Shown here in pieces: positions 6,688 through 13,662 of a DNA stretch of 16,091 bases. The notes under the pieces were generated by a model, which saw nothing but the letters and a program-made list of their open reading frames with translations, made no database searches and was not told the origin of the DNA. The stretch covers positions 1 to 16,091 of the forward strand of contig JBBRNH010000107.1 of the NCBI GenBank assembly GCA_038230415.1, given 5' to 3'. The first letter of the stretch is position 1. Every line of letters begins with the position of its first letter. This DNA comes from JBBRNH01 sp038230415. GTDB taxonomy: Bacteria > Bacteroidota > Bacteroidia > Cytophagales > Spirosomataceae. The position numbers and the translations under genes were made by a program.

Positions 6688-7485
6688 TCACAATTTCGTC
6701 ACCACAAACTCGACCCGGCGATTCCTGCGCTTGTGTTCTTCCGAATCGTTGGGGGCTGCGGGGCGTTTGTCGCCATAACCGGCGTGCCGAAGCCGGGCTT
6801 CTGAGATGCCGTTGCGGGTGAGGTAGTTGGTGATGATTTTGGCCCGGTTTTCAGACAATGCTTGATTCAGCCGCCGGTCGCCCACGTTGTCGGTGTGGCC
6901 CGCAATCTCGATGTTCAGGCCGGGTGCGGTTTGCAATGTTCTGACGAGTTTATCCAACTGTGGGTATGATTCATCGCGCAGCACGTAGCTGCTCTGATCG
7001 AAATATACATTATCGAGCCGGAAGGCTTTGTTCAGTTCTAAATCCCGAAACAGGCTGTCGGCCTTTTCCATCACGGCAACGTGTTCATACGTGAAACAGG
7101 TGTCGCAGGTGATGAGCAGCGTCTCCTCGGTTTCGTAGTAGCCTTTTACAGTAGTTATTACAACCAGCGTATCGGTGCGGTTCAGGGTAATGTCAAACGT
7201 CTGACCGGCCTGGCTTTTGCCCGAAAAATCTTTCTTCGCCAGCACCGCTTTCACTGAGAACTGCGCGCTCAGGGAGGCTTGGGTTGTTTGGTCAACGGCC
7301 CGAACCGAAAACAGCGTTGGCTGTGGCTTTTTTACCGGCGGTGTTGTTTGTGATACCGGTACGTTTTGGGCAATTTTCTGGTTCTGAGCAGGTTGCCCGG
7401 CGCGGGCCACAATCTGGCAGTATGCCGGTGTGCCAAATTCCAGAACGCCAACGTAAATAAGGAGAATGAGTGCGCGTAGTTTCAT
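6688..7485 (-). CDS. Exported OmpA-family protein with N-terminal beta domain
   Basis: The protein is 265 residues from the ATG at 7485. A GTG at 7566, directly abutting the permease stop, would add 27 residues, but the ATG start places a clean signal peptide (MKLRALILLIYVGVLEFGTP-AYCQ) at the N-terminus and is preferred. The sequence before Cys23 is not a good lipobox. Residues about 57-130 look like a beta-sandwich, PEGA- or carboxypeptidase-regulatory-like domain (the TTVKGYYETEETLLI strand), followed by TCDTC (Cys127, Cys130). Residues 155-265 are the OmpA C-terminal domain, with peptidoglycan-contact residues Asp199 (GHTDNVG) and Arg214 (SENRAK) and the terminal RRNRRVEFVV. It probably sits in the periplasm or outer membrane bound to peptidoglycan. 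It lies 81 nt downstream of the permease gene and is followed by a clear terminator. Confidence 0.9.
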   Translation of the reverse strand: MKLRALILLIYVGVLEFGTPAYCQIVARAGQPAQNQKIAQNVPVSQTTPPVKKPQPTLFSVRAVDQTTQASLSAQFSVKAVLAKKDFSGKSQAGQTFDITLNRTDTLVVITTVKGYYETEETLLITCDTCFTYEHVAVMEKADSLFRDLELNKAFRLDNVYFDQSSYVLRDESYPQLDKLVRTLQTAPGLNIEIAGHTDNVGDRRLNQALSENRAKIITNYLTRNGISEARLRHAGYGDKRPAAPNDSEEHKRRNRRVEFVVTKL

Positions 7486-7566
7486 GGCCGTAGCGATGGG
7501 TTTTGAGAGAGCTGTTACCAAACAGCCAATCCTGCAAATACTATGCCGAAGCGTTGCGCTATGCAC

Positions 7567-8823
7567 TCACTTTTTGAAGGCCAATGCTTTCACCGGCTCA
7601 ATACGGTTGATAATCAGCGTCGGGAGCCACAACACGGCGGCAATCAGGCCAACGGTGGCAAGGTTCAGAAGGGCAATCATCGGCCAGTTCCACTCAATCG
7701 GTACGTAACTCATATAATAATTTTTGGGGTCGAGCGGGATGAGCTTAAACCGATCCTGTAGCCCGCACAAACCCAGCCCGATGGCGTTGCCGAGTAGTAA
7801 TCCCCAGAAAACCATGTTCAGCCCGACGTGCAGGAACAGTTGCCGGATGAGCGCGTCGGGACTGCCGAGGGCTTTGAGCAGGCCAATCATCGGCGTTCGT
7901 TCGAGCATCAGCACCAGCAACACCGACACCATGTTGAAACTCGCCACGAACAGAATCAGGACTAAGAATACCGACGTGTTGCGGTCGAGCAGCACCATCC
8001 AGTCGAAGAGCGGGCGGTATTGGTCAGTCACGCGGATGAGCCGCATATCGGGCGCAACCCGGTTGAGCAGGTTTTTGTAGGTTTGGTCGAGCCGGGCAAA
8101 ATCACTGACGTACAGTTCGTAACTCCCCACCGAATCGGGTCCCCAGTTGTTGAGCCGCTGGATGAGCCGCAGATCGCCCACGATAACGGTGCGGTCAACT
8201 TCTTCGAGGCCGGTTTCGTAGATACCCGTCACGGTCATTTTGCGGCCCCGAAGCTGGTTGCCCAGAAAATACAGCAGCACCGACTGGCCGGGTTTGATAT
8301 TGAGTTGGTTTGCCACAAACCGGCTTACCACCACCTGCGTCGAATAGCCTTTCCCGGCAGTGTCGGCCCGAAAGTCAGGAATGTTGCCAGCCACGAGTGC
8401 GTCCCGAAACGGCGGCCAGTTATAATCGGCACCCACGCCTTTCAGGATTACGCCGGTCAGTTCGCCGGGCTGATTGGTTTTGGTAGCGGTTTTCAGAATC
8501 CCGGCTTTGAGGGCTACGGCCTGCGTGTGTTCGATACCGGCAATCTGCCCGGCGCGGGCGGCCCGGTAGGTAGGCGTTTGCAGCGGCAGCGACGTTTCTT
8601 CGTAAGACAGATTGTTGGTGAACTTGCTAACCTGCAAGTGTGCGCCAAACAGAAATATCTTTTGCTGGATGGTGCGTTTAAACCCCCCCAGCACCGAAAA
8701 CGCCACAATCAGGGCTACTAAGCCGGTGGCAATACTGGCAATACCAACGCGGGTGACGGTGCGGGAAAAACTCCCGGCGGGGGCGTTCCGAACGCGCCGT
8801 GCCAGAAACAAAGGAAGATTCAT
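7567..8823 (-). CDS. FtsX/LolC-LolE-like ABC transporter permease
   Basis: This 418-residue inner-membrane protein has the layout of LolC/LolE-type permeases: a first membrane helix near residues 24-46 (IASIATGLVALIVAFSVLGG), a large periplasmic MacB-like domain (about 48-270), then three helices near 284-306, 333-352 and 381-402 forming the FtsX domain. The cytoplasmic loop LERTPMIGLLKALGS (about 307-321) is the segment expected to contact the ATPase. The ATPase is not encoded in this window. LolCDE releases lipoproteins from the inner membrane in Gram-negative bacteria, and several Bacteroidota have stand-alone permease genes like this. A general macrolide/efflux or other FtsX role is also possible. 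The stop codon is followed directly by the OmpA-domain gene's possible GTG, so the two probably share a transcript. Confidence 0.88.
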   Translation of the reverse strand: MNLPLFLARRVRNAPAGSFSRTVTRVGIASIATGLVALIVAFSVLGGFKRTIQQKIFLFGAHLQVSKFTNNLSYEETSLPLQTPTYRAARAGQIAGIEHTQAVALKAGILKTATKTNQPGELTGVILKGVGADYNWPPFRDALVAGNIPDFRADTAGKGYSTQVVVSRFVANQLNIKPGQSVLLYFLGNQLRGRKMTVTGIYETGLEEVDRTVIVGDLRLIQRLNNWGPDSVGSYELYVSDFARLDQTYKNLLNRVAPDMRLIRVTDQYRPLFDWMVLLDRNTSVFLVLILFVASFNMVSVLLVLMLERTPMIGLLKALGSPDALIRQLFLHVGLNMVFWGLLLGNAIGLGLCGLQDRFKLIPLDPKNYYMSYVPIEWNWPMIALLNLATVGLIAAVLWLPTLIINRIEPVKALAFKK

Positions 8824-8826
8824 ATA

Positions 8827-8930
8827 CGGTTTTCGGTATTCAGTTTACGGGCGGTTCGTTGTTGCGACCGTCCGGTTACCTAACCCGGTTTACGTAACCG
8901 CATGGCCCGTAAACCGAATACTGTAAACCG
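8827..8930. repeat. Long imperfect inverted repeat between the AraC and permease genes
   Basis: A 26-bp left arm (8827-8852) matches the complement of the right arm (8905-8930) at 23 of 26 positions. Inside the 52-nt loop a second hairpin pairs CGGTTAC (8873-8879) with GTAACCG (8894-8900). The octamer CGGTTTAC or its complement occurs three times exactly (8886-8893, 8909-8916, 8923-8930), with near copies at 8827 and 8841. It nearly fills the 110-nt spacer and ends 4 nt from the permease ATG. Confidence 0.75.
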
Positions 8931-8933
8931 AGA

Positions 8934-9878
8934 TCAGCCAATCAGTCGCTTGCGGTATTGGGTCGGTGAAAAACCCGTTTCCCGCCGAAACAACTTCATA
9001 AAGTAGGTCAGGTTGTTAAATCCGCACTGGATACTGACATCGGCCAAACAGGCCGGCGTTGTTCGTAACAGTTTAGATGCCAGCGCAATACGTTGCTGAT
9101 TGATGTAGTCAACGGGCGTTATGCCGAAGGTCTGTTTGAAGGTCCGGTAAAAATTCGGTTCGCTCATGCAGGCTTCATCGGCTAATTCTTTGATGGGCAA
9201 ATTACGGTGTAAATGGGCGTTGATGTACTGCGCTACGTGGGCCAGCCGGTTTACGTGGGCGTGGGCGGTGCCGGGCGTGAGCAGTAACGACCGCGCCTGG
9301 GTCTGCATCAGCCGCACCAGCAACTCCTGCAACACCAAACTGGCAAAGACCTCTTTAGCCCGGTTGTTCTCGGTAAAAATAGCGATCAGCCGGGTGATGA
9401 GTTGGTGAATCGGCGCATCGTTAGTCAGAAAAAAGTTGCTTTCACCAAATTGCCAGCCCGGTGCGCTGTCAATCAACGGAGCGCGGTCGTTGAGGAGTTC
9501 CGTCACCTGCTGTACTTTGTCGGGCGCAATCGCCAGGGTCAGGCACTGGGTTGGGTTCTGGGCCTGGGCTTCGGGGAAATCAATGTGCATCGTTTTGTTG
9601 CCGGGAACAATCACCGACTCGCCGGGCAGAAACTCGAAGGCCGGGGTGCCGGGCAGGTGCATCACTTTTTTGCCGCGAATCATGCTCGCCAGCACCGGAT
9701 TGCTGAACGAGAGTTCTACCCGCTCGGCCACGTGCTGGGTTTCGTAAATGCTCAGTTCTGCCGTGCCGATGGTGTAGGCCGTTCGGTTTTCGATCACCTG
9801 TTCCAACCGCCGTGACTGCAGGTGGCGGTCAATGTCGAACGGAGCCGTGTGCAATTTTTTCATTGGAGACGTACACAT
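8934..9878 (-). CDS. AraC-family transcriptional regulator
   Basis: The 314-residue protein ends in a typical AraC/XylS DNA-binding domain (about 208-314). Its first helix-turn-helix includes IKELADEACMSEPNFYRTFK, and the second lies around VSIQCGFNNLTYFMKLFRRE followed by the signature end GFSPTQYRK. The N-terminal 190 residues look like the cupin-type ligand-binding or dimerisation domain of the AraC_N kind (HLPGTPAFEFLPGESVIVPG). The start may be the ATG at 9878 or an in-frame ATG five codons later at 9863; I cannot separate them. It is transcribed divergently from the propeller-NamZ gene across 136 nt, so it is a natural candidate to control that gene, itself, or both. The effector is unknown. 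The permease gene follows on the same strand after a hairpin-filled spacer. Confidence 0.93.
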   Translation of the reverse strand: MCTSPMKKLHTAPFDIDRHLQSRRLEQVIENRTAYTIGTAELSIYETQHVAERVELSFSNPVLASMIRGKKVMHLPGTPAFEFLPGESVIVPGNKTMHIDFPEAQAQNPTQCLTLAIAPDKVQQVTELLNDRAPLIDSAPGWQFGESNFFLTNDAPIHQLITRLIAIFTENNRAKEVFASLVLQELLVRLMQTQARSLLLTPGTAHAHVNRLAHVAQYINAHLHRNLPIKELADEACMSEPNFYRTFKQTFGITPVDYINQQRIALASKLLRTTPACLADVSIQCGFNNLTYFMKLFRRETGFSPTQYRKRLIG

Positions 9879-10014
9879 AGTGGCGATTGCGGTACTGGTT
9901 TGACCACTACATTGCGAAATATAACGCCCGTCAACAGGATCGTCCTATTTTTTTTGCTATTCTTTGCCGGAATAACAAAAACTTGCCCGTCAGTTCACGC
10001 TTGCCCATTTTTTT

Positions 10015-12177
10015 ATGCGAAAACACCTGCCAATTTTTCTGCTCATCAGCCTCGCTGCCCGTTCGCTCGGCGCGCAGCCAACCACTGACTATATCTACGT
10101 CACCAACGAAGATTCGGGTGATCTAAGCATCATCACCGCGCCCGGTTTCGCCGTCCTGACTACCATTCCGGTGGGGCAACGGCCACGCGGACTGAAAATC
10201 AGCCCCGACGGTAAAACGGTATTTGTGGCCCTGAGTGGCTCGCCCAAATGCCCGCCAACCCTGCCCGATTCAGTCTGTGACCAGCTTAAAGCCGACAAAG
10301 CCAAAGACGGTATTGCGGTGGTAAGCGTGGCCGAACGGCGGGTGCTGCGAATCCTGCCCGGCGGCTCCGACCCCGAACAGTTCGACATCAGCCCCGACGG
10401 AACCGGAGCGCCGGAGCGCCGGCTCTACATCGCCAACGAAGATGTGCATACCATGACCGTGCTGAACGTAGAAACCGGCACCATCGTCAAAACCATCCCG
10501 GTTGGGCGCGAGCCGGAGGGCGTAACCGTCAGCCCCGACGGGCGGCTGGTGTATATCACGAGCGAAACCGACCACAGCGTTTCTGTCATTGACGCGGCAA
10601 CGCTGACGGTGAAAGCCACGATAAAGGTCGGCATCCGGCCCCGGAGCATTGCCTTCTCGCCCAATGGCAAACGGGCTTACGTGTCGGGTGAATATGACCG
10701 TTCGATCAGCGAAATCAACGTAGCCACGAATACCGTTCTGGGCCGGATTATCCTGCCCGATGGTGCGCTGCCGATGGGTGTGGCCGTCTCAAAAACCGGA
10801 AAAACGCTGTTTGTAGCCAATGGGCGCGGTAAAACCATATCAGAAATCAACCTCACCACCCGGCGCGTGGTGCGCTCGCTCGAAGTCGGGAAACGGCCCT
10901 GGGGGTTGGCCTTGTCGCAGGACGGGCGGTTGCTGTACACGGCCAACGGCCCGTCGAACGATGTTTCGGTGGTTGATCTGGCAACGTGGCGGGTGAAACA
11001 GCGCGTTCGGGTTGGCAAAACGCCCTGGGGTGTGGTGGTCGGCCCGGCAGAGTCAGCCGGGTCAGTCGGGTCGTCTGTCGCCCCGGCTCTGCTTACCGGG
11101 GCCGACCAAACCGGGCAGTATCTCCCGGCCCTGCGGGGCAAGCGCGTCGGGATGGTGGTGAATCAAACGTCAACCATCCGGCAAACGCACCTCGTTGACA
11201 GTCTGAATGCGCTGGGCATCCCGATCAAAACCATTTTTGCGCCCGAACACGGCTTTCGGGGACAGGCGAGCGCAGGCGAAAAAATCAGCAACAGCCGCGA
11301 CCCCAAAACCGGCATCGGTATCGTGTCGCTCTACGGCAGCAACCGCAAGCCCACGCCCGCCCAACTCGATTCGCTCGACGTGGTTGTGTTTGATATTCAG
11401 GATGTTGGCGTTCGGTTTTATACCTACATCAGCACCTTGCACTACGTGATGGAAGCCTGCGCCGAAGCGGGCAAACCGCTCATTTTGCTCGACCGGCCCA
11501 ACCCGAATGGTCATTACGTGGATGGTCCGGTGCTGGAACTGGCGTTCAAATCATTCGTCGGGATGCACCCGATTCCGATTGTTCACGGCCTGACGGTGGG
11601 CGAACTCGCCGGGATGATTAACAGAGAAGGCTGGCTGGCGGGCAAAAAAACCTGCGCCATTACCGTGATTCCGTGCCAAAACTATACCCACCAAACGGCC
11701 TACACGCTGCCCGTTGCGCCCTCGCCCAACCTGCCCAACCAACAGGCTATCCTGCTGTATCCGTCGCTGTGTTTGTTTGAGGGAACGGTGGTGAGTGTGG
11801 GGCGCGGCACCGACACGCAGTTTCAGGTAATCGGCTCGCCTAACCCGGCCAACGGCCCGTATCAGTTTACGCCCGAAGACAAACCCGGAGCGGCTAACCC
11901 GCCCAACGAAAGCAAACTGTGCTACGGCCTTGATTTGACCAAGTTCGATGCCCGCAAGCTGGGATTCTCGCTGGCCTATCTCCTTGATTTTTACCAGAAA
12001 TCGCCCGACAAAGAATCATTTTTCCTGAAAGGAAATTTCATTGACAAGCTCTACGGCTCCGACTCGTTACGGGCGCAGGTGCGGGCAGGCGCAACGGAGA
12101 AAACCATTCGGCAAAGCTGGGAACCGGGCCTGACGCGCTACAAAGCCATGCGGCAACGGTATTTGTTGTATAAGTAA
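10015..12177 (+). CDS. Exported seven-bladed YVTN propeller fused to NamZ (DUF1343, GH171) exo-muramidase domain
   Basis: The 720-residue product begins with a signal peptide (MRKHLPIFLLISLAARSLGA, then QPTTD). Residues about 25-344 form seven YVTN-type blades, each with the pattern (Y/V/A)-N-x-x-V-S-V-I-D then P-x-G-(V/I)-x-x-S-P-D-G. A Gly/Ser/Ala linker (345-357) follows, and residues 358-720 are a full DUF1343/NamZ domain: MVVNQTSTI, FAPEHGFRG (Glu411, His412), VVFDIQDVGVRFYTYISTLH, LDRPNPNG and HGLTVGELAGMIN. NamZ enzymes remove terminal MurNAc from peptidoglycan glycans. The Glu in the PEHG motif is, to my knowledge, the proposed catalytic residue. NamZ is normally a stand-alone protein of about 400 residues, so this is a fusion. 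The N-terminal half may bind substrate or a partner; that is inference. The divergent AraC gene may regulate it. There is no frameshift: one continuous frame covers both halves. Confidence 0.9.
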   Translation: MRKHLPIFLLISLAARSLGAQPTTDYIYVTNEDSGDLSIITAPGFAVLTTIPVGQRPRGLKISPDGKTVFVALSGSPKCPPTLPDSVCDQLKADKAKDGIAVVSVAERRVLRILPGGSDPEQFDISPDGTGAPERRLYIANEDVHTMTVLNVETGTIVKTIPVGREPEGVTVSPDGRLVYITSETDHSVSVIDAATLTVKATIKVGIRPRSIAFSPNGKRAYVSGEYDRSISEINVATNTVLGRIILPDGALPMGVAVSKTGKTLFVANGRGKTISEINLTTRRVVRSLEVGKRPWGLALSQDGRLLYTANGPSNDVSVVDLATWRVKQRVRVGKTPWGVVVGPAESAGSVGSSVAPALLTGADQTGQYLPALRGKRVGMVVNQTSTIRQTHLVDSLNALGIPIKTIFAPEHGFRGQASAGEKISNSRDPKTGIGIVSLYGSNRKPTPAQLDSLDVVVFDIQDVGVRFYTYISTLHYVMEACAEAGKPLILLDRPNPNGHYVDGPVLELAFKSFVGMHPIPIVHGLTVGELAGMINREGWLAGKKTCAITVIPCQNYTHQTAYTLPVAPSPNLPNQQAILLYPSLCLFEGTVVSVGRGTDTQFQVIGSPNPANGPYQFTPEDKPGAANPPNESKLCYGLDLTKFDARKLGFSLAYLLDFYQKSPDKESFFLKGNFIDKLYGSDSLRAQVRAGATEKTIRQSWEPGLTRYKAMRQRYLLYK

Positions 12178-12215
12178 CTGACGTTATTTTTCAGGGGTAC
12201 ACAAACTCAGACACC

Positions 12216-12893
12216 ATGACAGGCAAATTTATAGCGATAGCTATTTTGTTTTTCTTCGCTATCGGCTGCAAAAAAGATGACGTAGCTACCAAACCCACTG
12301 CTGCTGTCTGCAACGACTTATTAGGTGGTGTCTGCTCAGGCAATGATGGCACTGCTTTTTGCACGTTTGGGTATAAATGGGGAGACAGGAATCCTTTTTC
12401 AAACGCTGGCCCCGGAAAACCGGGTCCCGGAAGCGGCATGATTGATGTTTCCTGGAAATTTCAGGATGCAGGATTGGTCTTTGATACGCATTCGCAACGC
12501 GGTGTAACCAGCACGTCTTTCGACAACCTGATTAATTGCTCGAAACAAAACGTCAGAACTGCTTTCTCTGCCTGGGGTTCTGTTACAAACATACGGTTCA
12601 TTGAAAAATCAAGTCAGGAAACAGCGGATATTAACCTACTTGTTGCAAACATTACACAAGGCGGTATCGCTTATCCACCGATTCCGAATCAGGCTTGCAG
12701 TGGCTTAGTCATCCTTAATTCTACTGCGAGGTATAGCTGTGATTCATTTTACAGTATCGTGCTGCATGAGATAGGCCACGTTTTAGGGCTGGGTCATGTC
12801 AGTAGCAGCAACGTAATGAACCCTGGCAAGCCATTCCTTGACTTACAACCGGGTGATATACAGGGTATTCAGTCAATATACGGCAAGCAGTGA
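12216..12893 (+). CDS. Matrixin-type (M10-like) zinc metalloprotease lipoprotein, probably surface exposed
   Basis: The 225-residue protein has a lipoprotein signal peptide ending AIGC (Cys18). The residues after the cysteine, KKDD, fit the K-(D/E)2 export signal reported for surface lipoproteins of Bacteroidota, which predicts display outside the cell. The C-terminal half carries the metzincin zinc motif HEIGHVLGLGH (His184, Glu185, His188, His194) and a Met-turn NVMNP (Met201), with upstream matrixin features (AFSAWGSV and ADINLL around 117-142). The mature protein has six other cysteines (32, 40, 49, 108, 161, 175), possibly disulfide-bonded. No cysteine-switch propeptide is seen. The gene starts 38 nt after the NamZ-fusion stop and may be co-transcribed. 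Its base composition is clearly more AT-rich than its neighbours, which suggests relatively recent acquisition. Substrate unknown. Confidence 0.9.
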   Translation: MTGKFIAIAILFFFAIGCKKDDVATKPTAAVCNDLLGGVCSGNDGTAFCTFGYKWGDRNPFSNAGPGKPGPGSGMIDVSWKFQDAGLVFDTHSQRGVTSTSFDNLINCSKQNVRTAFSAWGSVTNIRFIEKSSQETADINLLVANITQGGIAYPPIPNQACSGLVILNSTARYSCDSFYSIVLHEIGHVLGLGHVSSSNVMNPGKPFLDLQPGDIQGIQSIYGKQ

Positions 12894-12970
12894 AGTTGCT
12901 TGGTCTGTTCACCGCAACGCCCGCACATCGCTTGGTCATGTTGTCGCCATTGAACACGGGCTGGGCTGAT

Positions 12971-13005
12971 TGGTTTCCGGCTTTCCGGCATGGTTGCCGA
13001 AACCA
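12971..13005 (-). other. Hairpin just after the frr stop codon
   Basis: TGGTTTCCGGC (12971-12981) pairs with GCCGAAACCA (12996-13005), leaving one bulged C and a 14-nt loop. It starts three nucleotides beyond the frr stop and lies in the 114-nt convergent spacer between the matrixin gene and frr. There is no T-run on either strand, so it could be a weak or factor-dependent 3' end or an mRNA-stabilising stem rather than a classic terminator. Confidence 0.4.
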
Positions 13006-13007
13006 CC

Positions 13008-13568
13008 CTACACCGACATAATATCTTTCTCCTTTGTTACAAATGCTTCTTCAACGCGGGCGATGAAGGCATCGGTCAGTTTCTGGGAGCGTTCTTCACC
13101 TTTTTTAACGTCATCTTCCGAAACGCCCTCTTTGGTCAGTTTTCGGATAACATCGTTGGTGTCTTTGCGGATGTTGCGGACGTTGATTTTGGCGGTTTCG
13201 ATCTCGGCTTTTACCCGCTTGACCAAATCGCGCCGGCGGTCTTCGGTGAGGGGCGGCACCGAGAGCCGGATCAGTTCGCCGTCGTTCATGGGGTTCAGGC
13301 CGAGGCTGCTGTTGCGAATCGCCTTCTCGATTTCGCCAATCATTTTCTTCTCAAAAGGCTTAATGGCAATCGTCCGGGCATCGGGCGTGGTAATGCTGGC
13401 AACGTTGCCAATGGGCGACATAGAGCCGTAATAGGCAATCTGCAACCCGTCGAGCATGGCAGGAGAGGCTTTTCCGGCCCTGATTTTATTGAGTTCGATG
13501 GCAAGGTGTTTCAATGCCTTCTCCATCGTGTCTTTGGCATCGTCCAAGAAAAATTCAATCTCTTCCAT
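13008..13568 (-). CDS. frr: Ribosome recycling factor
   Basis: RRF works with EF-G to split the post-termination ribosome complex. The 186-residue length is standard. Conserved parts are the N-terminal helix with LNKIRAGKASPAMLDGLQIAYYG (residues about 26-48), SPIGNVASI, IKPFEKKMIGEIEKAI, the SSLGLNPMNDGELIRLSVPPLTEDRR hinge and strand segment, and the long C-terminal helix ending in the FVTKEKDIMSV tail. The order pyrH-frr on the same strand is the usual bacterial arrangement. The 94-nt spacer between them is longer than in tight operons and contains a degenerate inverted repeat. No promoter of its own is clear. Confidence 0.98.
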   Translation of the reverse strand: MEEIEFFLDDAKDTMEKALKHLAIELNKIRAGKASPAMLDGLQIAYYGSMSPIGNVASITTPDARTIAIKPFEKKMIGEIEKAIRNSSLGLNPMNDGELIRLSVPPLTEDRRRDLVKRVKAEIETAKINVRNIRKDTNDVIRKLTKEGVSEDDVKKGEERSQKLTDAFIARVEEAFVTKEKDIMSV

Positions 13569-13587
13569 TCTAAGGGGGTTCGTTCAA

Positions 13588-13656
13588 CGTTTAAAGTTTA
13601 CTGTTTAACGTGCAGATTCCACGTCACCTTAGACGTTAGACTTCAAACGTTAAACG
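13588..13656. repeat. Degenerate inverted repeat in the pyrH-frr spacer
   Basis: The 24-bp arm at 13588-13611 matches the complement of the arm at 13633-13656 at 19 of 24 positions, with a 21-nt loop. Both arms are built from GTTTAAC/AACGTT-like words, similar in style to the repeat in the AraC-permease spacer. It occupies most of the 94-nt gap, so a pyrH-frr transcript would contain a long imperfect hairpin. Confidence 0.6.
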
Positions 13657-13662
13657 ATATTT

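Noticed and set aside
9402..9815. Long plus-strand frames antisense to the AraC gene, the permease (8020-8721) and frr (12990-13673)
   Set aside because: They mirror well-recognised genes on the opposite strand and arise from the GC-rich codon bias; their translations have no family features.
9936..9956. AGGA-TCG-TCCT followed by a run of T residues upstream of the propeller-NamZ gene, as a possible terminator or attenuator
   Set aside because: The stem is only 4 bp, too short to terminate transcription by itself, and no plus-strand gene precedes it within the spacer.
10015..11100. The propeller region as a separate gene joined to namZ by a missed frameshift
   Set aside because: The frame is continuous through the linker with coding-type composition on both sides, and the NamZ part has no separate start with a signal peptide.
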